Shown here piece after piece: positions 44,858-53,708 of a stretch of 64,000 nucleotides of DNA. Positions within the stretch are counted from its first letter, which is position 1, and each line of letters opens with the position of its first letter. A program made the position numbers and the translations under genes. The DNA is from Candidatus Omnitrophota bacterium. Lineage in GTDB: Bacteria; Hinthialibacterota; Hinthialibacteria; Hinthialibacterales; Hinthialibacteraceae. Under the pieces are notes generated by a model. The model did not search any database, was not told the DNA's origin, and saw only the letters and a program-made list of their open reading frames with translations. The stretch lies in contig JABLXU010000011.1 of the NCBI GenBank assembly GCA_013177805.1, forward strand, positions 56,209 through 120,208, in the 5' to 3' direction.

Positions 44858-46237
44858 ATGTTTCTATGGATTGGATGGATTTTCGTTTGGACGGGCTTGG
44901 GGGCCATGTCCGCGTACTCCGCGCCGGTGACGATTTTGGTTACCAGCGACACCCAAGCCTTGTTGGAACCGTGCGGCTGCGCGGAAAACATCGAGGGCGG
45001 CCTGGAAGCGCGGGCGGGGTATTTCGAGCGAGCGCGGAATGAGTCGCCGGACGCCATCCGGGTGGACCTCGGCCGCTTCTTTCCACCCCGGAAGCAAGAC
45101 AAGAAGCCAGCGTACCTTTTGCCGAACGAGGATCAAGTCAACCGCGCGGTAGGACTGCTCAATCTCGAGGCCATGCGGAGACTGAGTTATCACGCTATCC
45201 TGCCCGGCCCCCTTGATCTGGAGTATCTCGACGAAGAAGCCCGCCAGGCGCTATCCGCGGATTCCACCCACAATCCCCAGCCATCGTTTGTGGCCACCAA
45301 TGTGGTGGATGTGAAAACCGGCCAACCGGTTTTGCCGGTGTCCCTTATTCAGTCCACGCCGAATGGAACCCTCGCTTTTGTTGGGGCGTGTTCGCTGCAA
45401 GAAGGGCCCGCCGCGCATGGCGCCGGCCGGGTGGAAAAAACCCGGGAAATGATCACGAAGACCATCGAGCCACTGCGCCAGGATCCCGCCGTGGATGCCG
45501 TAGTGCTGCTGGCGCATGAGCCTCCCATGGCCGTGCGAAAATGGCTGGCAGATTATTCCGGTCCACGGATCGACCTGGTCATCGCGCTCGACGCCGGCCT
45601 GGCGGTGGAAAAAACCGGCGAGACCTACATCACCAACGCCCCCGCGAAGGGCCGGGCGGTGGGCAAAATCGTGGCCGAAGTGGAAAAGGGGAAGGGCATC
45701 GTCACCGTGACCTTTGAACGGATTTCCCTTGATCCGGCCGTGTATTCCCACCCCGCCACGCGCGAGTTTCTGACTCAAGCCTACGCCAGCCAGGTAAAAG
45801 CCTTGGGACTCGCCCTCCCCGGTCCGCCGGTGCTGATGGATTTACGCGAAGAGAAAGAAAGCGTGGGCTACGCGGGGGCGGAAGCCTGCGCCGAATGCCA
45901 TCAAACCCAATACGATCAGTGGAAAAGCACACCGCATGCCAAGGCGTTTTGGCCTCTTCTCGATCAAAACCGGCACTGGATTCCCTATTGTGTCCAATGC
46001 CATGTCACGGGAATGAATCAGTCCGGCGGTTTTCGAGCCTATCCTGCCTCGGTGAAGATGATGCATGTGCAATGCGAAACCTGCCATGGCCCGGGCCAAT
46101 CCCATATCGACGAGTTCGGCACCGGTCCCATCCGCCGCGGCGAAGCCAAGGCCGTTTGTATTCAATGCCACGATGCTAAAAACAGTCCGCAATTCGAGGA
46201 GACATTCGATTTGTATTTCGACCAGATCAAACATTGA
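44858..46237 (+). CDS. Metallophosphatase-like domain fused to tetraheme cytochrome c
   Basis: A 459-residue exported protein. After a signal peptide (MFLWIGWIFVWTGLGAMSAYSA) the first ~300 residues follow the UshA/SoxB-like 5'-nucleotidase plan (ILVTSDTQALLEPCGC, GGLEARAGYFERA, VLLAHEPPMAVRKWLAD). Metal-ligand positions look lost: DTQ where family members have DTHG, and GPLDLEYL where GNHE is expected. The C-terminal part has four heme c sites, CAECH, CVQCH, CETCH and CIQCH, as in cytochrome c554-type domains. It may be an electron carrier with an inactive phosphatase scaffold. The ATG at 44858 sits nine bases after GGAG; an ATG at 44849 is too close. Confidence 0.85.
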   Translation: MFLWIGWIFVWTGLGAMSAYSAPVTILVTSDTQALLEPCGCAENIEGGLEARAGYFERARNESPDAIRVDLGRFFPPRKQDKKPAYLLPNEDQVNRAVGLLNLEAMRRLSYHAILPGPLDLEYLDEEARQALSADSTHNPQPSFVATNVVDVKTGQPVLPVSLIQSTPNGTLAFVGACSLQEGPAAHGAGRVEKTREMITKTIEPLRQDPAVDAVVLLAHEPPMAVRKWLADYSGPRIDLVIALDAGLAVEKTGETYITNAPAKGRAVGKIVAEVEKGKGIVTVTFERISLDPAVYSHPATREFLTQAYASQVKALGLALPGPPVLMDLREEKESVGYAGAEACAECHQTQYDQWKSTPHAKAFWPLLDQNRHWIPYCVQCHVTGMNQSGGFRAYPASVKMMHVQCETCHGPGQSHIDEFGTGPIRRGEAKAVCIQCHDAKNSPQFEETFDLYFDQIKH

Positions 46238-46320
46238 GAATCAACGCGGCGGGGCGGGCGCCGCGCAATCCAGCGGGAACAGAAGGCGCGCCGGAATGAG
46301 GTTGCGGTGAGTTGGATGGT

Positions 46321-47295
46321 ATGATCGTGCCCGGTCAAGAATTGTCCTTCCTTGTTCCCCCTACCCAGGCGCCGATTCGGATCGATAAATTCCTGGCGGC
46401 GCAAATCGGCACGCTTTCCCGGACCCGCATCCAGCAGCTGGCTGGCGAAGGCGCGATCCGGCTCAACCATCGCGTAGTGAGTCAGTCGAATGAAAAAGTA
46501 AAGCCCGGCGACCGCATCGTGGTGTATCTTCCCGCGGCCGAACCGGCCGGGGTGCTTCCCGAACCGGGCGAGTTGGCTGTTTTGTACGAAGATGAATATC
46601 TCCTGGCCGTCAACAAACCGCCGGGCCTTTGTGTCCACCCCACGGAGCACAAAAAAACCGGGACCTTGGTGAATATCCTTCTGTATCATGGGAAATCCCT
46701 GTCCGGCACCGGGGGGCCGTTTCGTCCGGGGATCGTCCACCGCCTTGACCGGGGGACCAGCGGCGTGCTCCTGATCGCCAAGCAGGATGAAATCCACCAC
46801 CGGCTGACCGGGATGTTCCAGGCCCGGGAAATCCACAAGGTGTACTGGGCGATTTTGCATGGCGCGCTTCCCCGGATCGAGGGGGAAATCAACTTGCCCA
46901 TCGGCCGCCACCCGCGGGACCGCAAACGGATGGCCATCCGTTCCGGGGGCCGTCCCGCCCTGACCCGTTACCGAATTTTGCGCACAGGACTAGGCGGAAC
47001 GCTCGCTGAAGTTTATCCTACCACCGGGCGGACGCATCAGATCCGGGTGCATTTCAGGCACCTGGGGGTTCCCATCGTGCATGATTCTCTCTACGGATTA
47101 AAAAGGTATGCCGGGAAAGGGACCTTGGAACGCCTGTTCGCGGATTACCCGGGGCTGGGATTGCACGCCCGGTCCCTCCGCTTCCGCCATCCGGTCACTG
47201 GGCAGGAGCTCGCGATCACCGTGGAACCGCCGGACACGTTCAAGTCCGTGATGGAACAAATGACATGCCTGGAAACGAACCGCAACGCCGACTGA
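46321..47295 (+). CDS. rluD: RluA/RluD-family 23S rRNA pseudouridine synthase
   Basis: A 324-residue enzyme that isomerises uridines in 23S rRNA. An S4 RNA-binding domain occupies about 18-75 (IRIDKFLAAQIGTLSRTRIQ, VKPGDRIVVYL); the catalytic domain has VNKPPGLCVHPT and HRLDRGTSG with the nucleophile Asp143, then TGRTHQIRVHFRHLGVPIVHD. ATG 46321 is preferred over an in-frame TTG at 46312. Its 3' end overlaps pyrR by 31 bases. The order rluD-pyrR-pyrB-pyrC repeats that of Bacillus. Which rRNA site is modified cannot be fixed from sequence, so the rluD name is by similarity. Confidence 0.92.
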   Translation: MIVPGQELSFLVPPTQAPIRIDKFLAAQIGTLSRTRIQQLAGEGAIRLNHRVVSQSNEKVKPGDRIVVYLPAAEPAGVLPEPGELAVLYEDEYLLAVNKPPGLCVHPTEHKKTGTLVNILLYHGKSLSGTGGPFRPGIVHRLDRGTSGVLLIAKQDEIHHRLTGMFQAREIHKVYWAILHGALPRIEGEINLPIGRHPRDRKRMAIRSGGRPALTRYRILRTGLGGTLAEVYPTTGRTHQIRVHFRHLGVPIVHDSLYGLKRYAGKGTLERLFADYPGLGLHARSLRFRHPVTGQELAITVEPPDTFKSVMEQMTCLETNRNAD

Positions 47296-47810
47296 TCATG
47301 ACCGCGGAGGACATCTCCCGCGCGATCCGGCGCATGGCTTCCCAGATTTGGGAAAGCCATGTGGGAGGGGAATTGGCGCTGGTGGGACTCCGGAGCCGGG
47401 GGGCGACCCTGGCCCGGCGCCTGCAGCCCCATATTGAGCAAATGGCCGGCAAGCCGATTCCGGTGGGGATTCTTGATATCGGCCTGTACCGCGACGACAT
47501 CGGCCATACGACCATAATCCCCGAGGTCCGCAGCACGGAGATTCCCTTCGACATCGAAAAGCGCCACATTGTCTTGGTGGACGATGTTCTCTTCACGGGC
47601 CGGACGGTCCGCGCGGCCCTCAACGCCCTGATGGATTTGGGGCGCCCTGACCGTGTGGAGCTGCTGGTGCTCATCGACCGCGGCCACCGGGAGCTGCCGA
47701 TCCAAGCGAATTATGTGGGGAAGGACGTGAAGACGTACGCCAACGAAAAGGTCATCGTCGCCCTGCAGGATGATGATGGGGAAGAAGGTGTGTATATCGT
47801 TCCCGAATAG
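47265..47810 (+). CDS. pyrR: PyrR bifunctional pyr regulator / uracil phosphoribosyltransferase
   Basis: A 181-residue PRTase-fold protein. In Firmicutes PyrR binds pyr mRNA when UMP is high and causes attenuation; it also has uracil phosphoribosyltransferase activity. The PRPP loop is VLVDDVLFTGRT at 103-114, and the family features LIMTAEDISRAIRRMASQI, LVGLRSRGATLARRL and DIGLYRDDIG are clear. The ATG at 47265 overlaps rluD by 31 bases; an ATG at 47298 would cut part of the conserved N-terminus. pyrB follows after 29 bases. I saw no obvious PyrR-binding hairpin in the short gaps, so mRNA attenuation here is inferred only from the family. Confidence 0.95.
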   Translation: MPGNEPQRRLIMTAEDISRAIRRMASQIWESHVGGELALVGLRSRGATLARRLQPHIEQMAGKPIPVGILDIGLYRDDIGHTTIIPEVRSTEIPFDIEKRHIVLVDDVLFTGRTVRAALNALMDLGRPDRVELLVLIDRGHRELPIQANYVGKDVKTYANEKVIVALQDDDGEEGVYIVPE

Positions 47811-47839
47811 CCCGAACGCGGGGGAGGGAAGCGGCTTCC

Positions 47840-48823
47840 ATGAACGAGTCAAGCAAGCGCGTATGGCGCCTTAAAGATTGCCTGGGTTTGCGGGGCGTGT
47901 CCCGCGATGAGATCGAATTGGTGCTGGACACCGCCCGTTCGATGAAGGAGGTGCAGGCCCGCACCGTCAAGAAGGTTCCCACCCTGCGCGGCAAGGTGGT
48001 CGTGAACCTCTTTTACGAGCCCAGCACCCGGACGCGGACTTCGTTTGAAATCGCCGCCATGCGCCTCAGCGCCGATGTCCTCAATATTTCCACATCGCAG
48101 AGCAGTGTGGTTAAAGGGGAAAGCCTCCTGGACACCGCCCACAATCTCCGGGTGATGGGCGCGGATGTGATCGTCATGCGCAACAACCTTTCGGGGGCGG
48201 CGCATCACTTGGCCCGGAACATCAATATACCCGTCATCAACGCGGGCGACGGGACCAACGAGCATCCCACGCAAGCCTTGCTTGATCTATTCACCATCCG
48301 CGAGCACAAAGGCCGAATCGAGGGGCTGACCGTGGCCATCGTGGGCGATATTCTCCATGGACGGGTCGCCCATTCCAACATGTGGGGACTTTTGACTTTG
48401 GGCGCCAAAGTCCGGTTCATCGGTCCGCCCACGCTCATCCCTCCGCAGGTCCGGGATATGGGAGTCGAGGTGTTTCATGACATGGACCAAGGTCTCGAAG
48501 GGGTGGATGTCGTCAACATGTTGCGCATCCAGCGCGAACGGATGTCCAGTAATTTTTTCCCCAGCCTCAAGGAATACAACCGTCTCTATGGTTTGACCCC
48601 CGAGCGGCTGAAACGGGCCAAACCGGGTCTGCTGGTCATGCATCCCGGCCCTATGAACCGGGGGGTGGAGATCATGTCCGAAGTGGCGGACAGCCCCAAT
48701 TCGGTCATCCTGGAACAGGTGACCAACGGCATCGCCGTGCGGATGGCGCTTCTCTATCTGCTCGTCAGCGGCGAACGGGAGACCGCCGATTCCTCCAAAG
48801 ATGCCACCATGAGTTTGTTTTAA
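47840..48823 (+). CDS. pyrB: Aspartate carbamoyltransferase catalytic subunit
   Basis: A 327-residue enzyme joining carbamoyl phosphate and aspartate to carbamoyl aspartate, step two of pyrimidine synthesis. Carbamoyl-phosphate binding residues are in FYEPSTRTRTSFEIA (STRTR at 62-66), with VVKGESLLDT, HPTQALLDLFTI, VAIVGDILHGRVAHSN and MHPGPMNRGVEI. GGGAGGGAAG stands before the ATG. No pyrI regulatory gene is adjacent, so control is more likely through PyrR or the level of expression. pyrC follows after 13 bases. Confidence 0.97.
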   Translation: MNESSKRVWRLKDCLGLRGVSRDEIELVLDTARSMKEVQARTVKKVPTLRGKVVVNLFYEPSTRTRTSFEIAAMRLSADVLNISTSQSSVVKGESLLDTAHNLRVMGADVIVMRNNLSGAAHHLARNINIPVINAGDGTNEHPTQALLDLFTIREHKGRIEGLTVAIVGDILHGRVAHSNMWGLLTLGAKVRFIGPPTLIPPQVRDMGVEVFHDMDQGLEGVDVVNMLRIQRERMSSNFFPSLKEYNRLYGLTPERLKRAKPGLLVMHPGPMNRGVEIMSEVADSPNSVILEQVTNGIAVRMALLYLLVSGERETADSSKDATMSLF

Positions 48824-48836
48824 CGGGACCGCGAAC

Positions 48837-50129
48837 ATGAAAACACTCATCCATCATGCCCGGATACTGAATCCCGCCGACCAGGAAGACCGCATCGCCG
48901 ATGTCCTCCTCGACGGCCCCGTCATTGCCGCGATTGAGCCTTCGATTTCCAGCCCCGGCGCCGAGATTGTGGAGGCCGAAGGCTTATGGCTGATGCCCGG
49001 CCTTATTGATATCCATGTCCACCTCCGGGAACCGGGTTTCGAAGGCCGTGAGACGATCGCCACCGGTACGAAGGCCGCCGCCGCGGGCGGCATCACGTCC
49101 GTGGTATGCATGGGCGACACCAATCCCCCCGTGGACGACAAAACCGGGGTGGAATTCATTCTCGAGCGCGCCGCGCAAACCGGCTGGATCCGGGTTTATC
49201 CTTGCGGGACGCTCACCAAAAACATGGAAGGCAAGGAGATCGCCCCCATCGGTGAAATGGTGGAAGCCGGGGCGGTAGCGATCACCGACGATGCCAAAAG
49301 CGTCATGGATTCCCTGGTGATGTTTCGCGCCCTGCAATATTCCACCATTTTTGGCATACCCATCATCACGCATCCCGAAGATACCATCCTCGTGGACAAC
49401 AATTGTGGGACCGACGGGCCCATGTCTGTCAAATTAGGCCTTCTTCCCGCCCCCCGCGAGGCCGAAAGCGCCATGGTGGCCCGTGACCTGCTTTTGGCCA
49501 AGAGCACCGGCGCGCATATCCATATCGCCCACCTCAGCACCGCCGATTCCGTGGATCTCCTCCGTTTCTATAAGAAGAAAGGCGTCAACGCCACCGGTGA
49601 AACCGCCCCCCATTTTTTGGTCTTGACCGAGGACGCCACCGAGGATTTCAACACCCATGCCAAAACCAATCCGCCGCTCCGCACCCAGGAAGACCAGGAC
49701 GCCCTTTACGAGGGATTGCGTGACGGGACCATCGACTGCATCGCCACCGATCATTCGCCTTGCAGTATGCTCGAAAAAAACCAGGAGTACCCCATTGCCC
49801 CCGCCGGCGTCATCGGTTTGGAAACTTTGCTGCCGCTTTTGTTGAATCCCATCCGCGAACGTTCCGGCTTGGACCTGCTCGCTTTGCTCCGGCTGGTCAC
49901 CTGCCAACCCGCCCGGGTCATGAACCTCCCAGGGGGGCGTCTTGCTCCCGGGGAACCGGCCGATTTGGTTTTGTGGAATCCCGAGACGCGTTGGAGCATC
50001 GACAAGGAGAAATTCTTTTCCAAGTCCCGCAACACGCCCTTCCACGGTTGGCCCGTCCAGGGACAGGTAGTCTCCACTTACGCCGCCGGCCGGCTTGTCT
50101 ATTCGCGCGATGAATGTCCGCCCGCCTGA
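48837..50129 (+). CDS. pyrC: Dihydroorotase (class I)
   Basis: A 430-residue amidohydrolase that cyclises carbamoyl aspartate to dihydroorotate. Zinc ligands His60 and His62 lie in IDIHVHLREPGFEGRETI; other active-site parts are NPPVDDK, ITDDAKSVMDS, ITHPED, IHIAHLSTADSV and CIATDHSPC. Length and motifs fit the class I enzymes of Gram-positive and many other bacteria rather than the shorter E. coli type. It is 13 bases after pyrB, and its 3' end overlaps the SGNH hydrolase gene by 20 bases. Confidence 0.96.
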   Translation: MKTLIHHARILNPADQEDRIADVLLDGPVIAAIEPSISSPGAEIVEAEGLWLMPGLIDIHVHLREPGFEGRETIATGTKAAAAGGITSVVCMGDTNPPVDDKTGVEFILERAAQTGWIRVYPCGTLTKNMEGKEIAPIGEMVEAGAVAITDDAKSVMDSLVMFRALQYSTIFGIPIITHPEDTILVDNNCGTDGPMSVKLGLLPAPREAESAMVARDLLLAKSTGAHIHIAHLSTADSVDLLRFYKKKGVNATGETAPHFLVLTEDATEDFNTHAKTNPPLRTQEDQDALYEGLRDGTIDCIATDHSPCSMLEKNQEYPIAPAGVIGLETLLPLLLNPIRERSGLDLLALLRLVTCQPARVMNLPGGRLAPGEPADLVLWNPETRWSIDKEKFFSKSRNTPFHGWPVQGQVVSTYAAGRLVYSRDECPPA

Positions 50130-51234
50130 TTCCTCCTCCGCGCGCCGGTTCCCCTGGTATTTTCCGTTGCTCGGAGGGCTGGTCTCCGTGGGGGTGGCGT
50201 TGCTCTTCGGCGAGGGGGTGTGCCGGATAGCCGGCCTGGGCCGCCCCAATCTGACCCTAACCGGCCCCCGGCAGCTGTACGTGCCCGATGCTGATCCCCA
50301 GATCGCTTTCCGCATGCGCCCTGGTTATGCGGATTTCGTCTACGGCGCGCCGGTGGCGATTAACCGCCAAGGTTTGCGGGATGATGAATATCCGTATGCG
50401 AAAGTAACAAACCAGAAACGGATTCTCGTCCTTGGCGATTCCGTCGCGTTCGGGTACGGCGTTCCCGCGCAAGACACATTCGCCAAGCAGTGGGAAAAGT
50501 TGCTGCGGACGGATCCGGGGGTGGAATGGCAAGTCATCAACGCGGGAGTGCCCGGCTACACGACGGTTCAGGAGGTGCGGTGGTTTGAAGTGGAAGGATT
50601 GCGCTACCAGCCTGACGCGGTGATACTTACCTATGTCATGAACGATCCCGAAGAGGTCCACACCCTCGACGCGAACGGGCAGATCGTTCCCTTGCCCGCC
50701 GACCAATTTTACCGGGCGATTTACGACATCCTGCCCCGGCCGGTCCTGCCTTTCACCCGTTATTCGTATCTCATGAAATTTCTGGACCGGTGGTTTCAGT
50801 TCGCCGAACCGGGATGGCATGAGGTCCATGACCGCCTCACCCGCTTCTTCAACGAGGCCATTTTCGATCAGCCGGGCTGGCCCTGCTGCCAGGAAGCCCT
50901 GCTCTGGCTTCGGGACCTCTGCCGGGAGCGGGAGATGTTTTTGCTCGTGGCCATTTATCCTACCATGTACCGCCTGCACAGCGTGGAAGAGCATCCTTTC
51001 GCTCTTCATTACCAAAAAGTCCAGGATTTCCTGGAGGCCCATGATATTCCCTCCCTTCTTCCGCTTCCGGATTTCATCGGCCAGTCCGTGGACGCCATGC
51101 GCGCCTATGTGGACGATCCCCATCCCAGCCGCGCCAGCCACGCTATCTTCACGCGCAGCCTCCATAAGGAATTGCAACGAGCTTGGCCGGAGTATCCCCA
51201 AAACATTTTCTCAGAAGGAGAGGGAGCCGAATAA
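50110..51234 (+). CDS. Membrane-anchored SGNH/GDSL-family hydrolase
   Basis: A 374-residue protein with one N-terminal membrane helix (about 15-40) and an external SGNH hydrolase domain. Block I is ILVLGDSVAFGYG with Ser111, block II NAGVPGYT, block III a variant MNDPEE, and block V VDDPHPSRASH with the Asp-x-x-His pair. Such proteins deacetylate or esterify cell-surface glycans, but the substrate is unknown. The ATG at 50110 overlaps pyrC by 20 bases; an in-frame TTG at 50095 is less likely. The overlap suggests it is translated with the pyr genes although no metabolic link is evident. Confidence 0.83.
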   Translation: MNVRPPDSSSARRFPWYFPLLGGLVSVGVALLFGEGVCRIAGLGRPNLTLTGPRQLYVPDADPQIAFRMRPGYADFVYGAPVAINRQGLRDDEYPYAKVTNQKRILVLGDSVAFGYGVPAQDTFAKQWEKLLRTDPGVEWQVINAGVPGYTTVQEVRWFEVEGLRYQPDAVILTYVMNDPEEVHTLDANGQIVPLPADQFYRAIYDILPRPVLPFTRYSYLMKFLDRWFQFAEPGWHEVHDRLTRFFNEAIFDQPGWPCCQEALLWLRDLCREREMFLLVAIYPTMYRLHSVEEHPFALHYQKVQDFLEAHDIPSLLPLPDFIGQSVDAMRAYVDDPHPSRASHAIFTRSLHKELQRAWPEYPQNIFSEGEGAE

Positions 51235-51360
51235 GGCTGGTTCTTGAGGGGGGGGCAAGGTATCGCTGGCCGCTCACTCAACGCTGCCCCTATTCACCCA
51301 TCCCGCCGTTGCATGTAGGATGAATCCAGCCATCCAATCCCCAAAACGGACAATCCAGCC

Positions 51361-51756
51361 ATGCTGGCGGATCTGATTCTGTATTGCCATTTTCTTTTCG
51401 TGCTCGGGGTAATTCTTCCCGTTCCGGTGATCATTTTGGGGGGATGGTGGAATTGGCGTTTGGTCCGTCATTTCTGGCTGCGGACCGGGCACTTGGGCAT
51501 GATCGCCTTCGTGACCGCAGAAGCGCTTTTGGGGATTGATTGCCCCCTGACCATTTGGGAGGATGGATTGCGCCGGGCGAACGAGGAAGATGGGTATCAA
51601 CGCGGCATGATCAGCGATTGGGTGTCTTCCTGGCTATTCTATGATTGCGAACCGTGGGTCTTCACCGCGATATACGCCGGTTTCGGTGTGGTGGTTCTTG
51701 CGCTGTTTTATTTCGTGCCGCCGGAGAAGGCGTTTCGGAGACGTTCTCCCCGGTAG
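51361..51756 (+). CDS. DUF2784 small membrane protein
   Basis: A 131-residue integral membrane protein with three or four helices (ILYCHFLFVLGVILPVPVIILGG-type first segment, LGMIAFVTAEALLGI, YAGFGVVVLALFYFV). The sequence ALLGIDCPLTIWEDGLRR is the hallmark of the DUF2784 family, whose function is unknown. It lies alone between the pyr run and the sulfatase gene. The ATG at 51361 has no strong ribosome site, but the N-terminal helix starts right there. Confidence 0.82.
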   Translation: MLADLILYCHFLFVLGVILPVPVIILGGWWNWRLVRHFWLRTGHLGMIAFVTAEALLGIDCPLTIWEDGLRRANEEDGYQRGMISDWVSSWLFYDCEPWVFTAIYAGFGVVVLALFYFVPPEKAFRRRSPR

Positions 51757-51849
51757 GTTCTGTTGAGTTTTCTTAGCGTAGATCCAAATACCCGAACCAT
51801 ACGGGATACTCCTTGGTATGAAAAGCCGATGGGGCGTTTGTTCAGGATT

Positions 51850-51885
51850 TTTCTCCTCCCGGCCTTCACCGGGGATGGGGGGATT
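51850..51885. repeat. Possible degenerate copy of the dispersed palindromic repeat
   Basis: TTCTCCTCCCGGCCTTCACC then GGGGATGGGGGGATT, a partial match in the 245-base gap before the sulfatase gene. Confidence 0.3.
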
Positions 51886-52001
51886 TTGGGATGGGTTTCT
51901 TGAGTTGGTCATTTTTCGAAGAGCGCGAATCCGTAGTTTGAATAAGGTACGCCCATGCTGGAGAAGCCTTAAACATATCTCAGGAACGGGGGAACGATGA
52001 C

Positions 52002-53507
52002 ATGTATCTCCTGCGCTGGACCGGCATAGCCCTGGCGGCGTTGCTCCTCTCCACTCTCCGGGCCGTGGCGGCGTGGGCCGCGGATTGGCCGAATGTGTTG
52101 ATGATTGTCAGCGACGATCACGCGGCCTATGTCTGCGGCGCGTATGGCAACCGCCAGGCCCGCACGCCCAATCTGGACCGCCTCGCGCGCACCGGAGTCA
52201 CTTTCACCAATGCCTTCGTCAATTGCCCCATGTGTACGCCCTCGCGCCAATCGTTCCTCACGGGACGTCTGCCCCACGCCATCGGCGTCACTCAGCTGAC
52301 CACCGCCCTACCGGATGAGCCAGTCACGTTGGCCGAAGCGCTCAAGGAACTGGGCTATGCCACTGCCGCCATCGGCAAGATGCATTTCAACAGCACCCGC
52401 GCGCACGGCTTCGACGTGCGGTTGGATCTAGGCGATCATCAGGGATTTCTTACGCAACACCCGCCGCGGCCCGTGCCGGCCGGGATCGAAGTCCTGCCGG
52501 TGTGGAAACCCTTCCAGGATCCCGCGCGGATTTGGCTGAACGGATCGTATCTTCCTTACGGCGCGTTCGATAAGGACTATTCGGGTACCTGGTTTGCCCG
52601 GCAGGGGCAACAATTTTTGCGCGGACACACCCAAACGCCGTTCTTTTTGATGGTCAGTTTCTATGAGCCGCATTCCCCTTTCCGCTTCCCTATCGAATAC
52701 CGCGGCCGTTTCGATCCCGCGTCATTCGCCGTGCCCCAGCCGGGGCCGGAAGACGACTGGCAAATCCCTGAAATCTTCCGCAACCTGACGGACGAAGAGA
52801 AACGCCATATCATCGCCGCCTATTACACCTCCACCGAATTCATGGATCACAACGTGGGCCGGATCCTCGACACGTTGGAGGAAACCGGCCTCGACGACAA
52901 CACGCTGGTGATCTACCTCGGCGACAACGGCTACAGTTTGGGACAGCATGGGCGCTTCGAGAAACACACGATGTATGAAGAATCGGTCCGCGCGCCGCTG
53001 ATTATCCGCCTGCCCGGACAGGAGCGGTTCGATCAACAAGAGGACGCGCTGGTGGAATTCATCGACCTGTTCCCCACGATCATGGAATTTTGCGGGGGGA
53101 CGCCGCCTCCCGAGGTGGAAGGGCGCAGCCTGTTGCCGCTGCTCGAAGGGAAAACGGAGCGGGGACATGAACCGGTTTTCAGCGAGTATTACGACAACGA
53201 AGAAGCCATGATCCGGACCCGCGAGTACAAGTTCATCTATTCGACGGGACGGCGCGAGCGCCAGGATGGGTATAAAACCGGTTTTCCGCTGTCCGGCCGG
53301 ACCCGGAGGTTGTACGATTTGCGGAACGATCCTCAAGAGATGACCAATCTCGCAGGCGGGGAGAAATACCGGGAATTGATCATCCATTTCCAACAAGAGA
53401 TGCTGAGGCGGTTTGAAGCGTCGCACCCCTTGGCTTCTCAAATCCCGCCGGACCTGACGCTGGAAGATGCCTTGGATTATTACCTGACCTGGCGGGAGGA
53501 GAAATAG
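52002..53507 (+). CDS. Exported type I sulfatase
   Basis: A 501-residue formylglycine-dependent sulfatase in the alkaline phosphatase superfamily. It has a signal peptide (LALLLSTLRAVAAWAA region), the metal-binding IVSDDH (Asp38, Asp39), and the modification site CTPSR with Cys78 as the formylglycine precursor, continuing QSFLTGRLPH. The C-terminal metal site is YLGDNGYSLGQHGRFEKHTMYEE. It should remove sulfate from a polysaccharide or glycolipid in the periplasm; a cognate formylglycine-generating enzyme is not in the window. GGGGGA precedes the ATG. A sialidase gene lies 1.1 kb downstream. Confidence 0.93.
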   Translation: MYLLRWTGIALAALLLSTLRAVAAWAADWPNVLMIVSDDHAAYVCGAYGNRQARTPNLDRLARTGVTFTNAFVNCPMCTPSRQSFLTGRLPHAIGVTQLTTALPDEPVTLAEALKELGYATAAIGKMHFNSTRAHGFDVRLDLGDHQGFLTQHPPRPVPAGIEVLPVWKPFQDPARIWLNGSYLPYGAFDKDYSGTWFARQGQQFLRGHTQTPFFLMVSFYEPHSPFRFPIEYRGRFDPASFAVPQPGPEDDWQIPEIFRNLTDEEKRHIIAAYYTSTEFMDHNVGRILDTLEETGLDDNTLVIYLGDNGYSLGQHGRFEKHTMYEESVRAPLIIRLPGQERFDQQEDALVEFIDLFPTIMEFCGGTPPPEVEGRSLLPLLEGKTERGHEPVFSEYYDNEEAMIRTREYKFIYSTGRRERQDGYKTGFPLSGRTRRLYDLRNDPQEMTNLAGGEKYRELIIHFQQEMLRRFEASHPLASQIPPDLTLEDALDYYLTWREEK

Positions 53508-53708
53508 AGGGAAGAATCCAGCCGATCCCGACGCCTGCCATTCATAAGTAGGGCATTAAGTGAGTGCTGGATTCGAAGAAACCGTTTCTCATGACAAAAC
53601 CTCGATCTCCTCTGGGAGAGCCTGCTCAATTGAGCGAAAATCCTGCTTACGAAATTCATCATCTATCCGAACCCATCCACCAAGGATCCGCAGGGAGGAA
53701 TTCATCTC

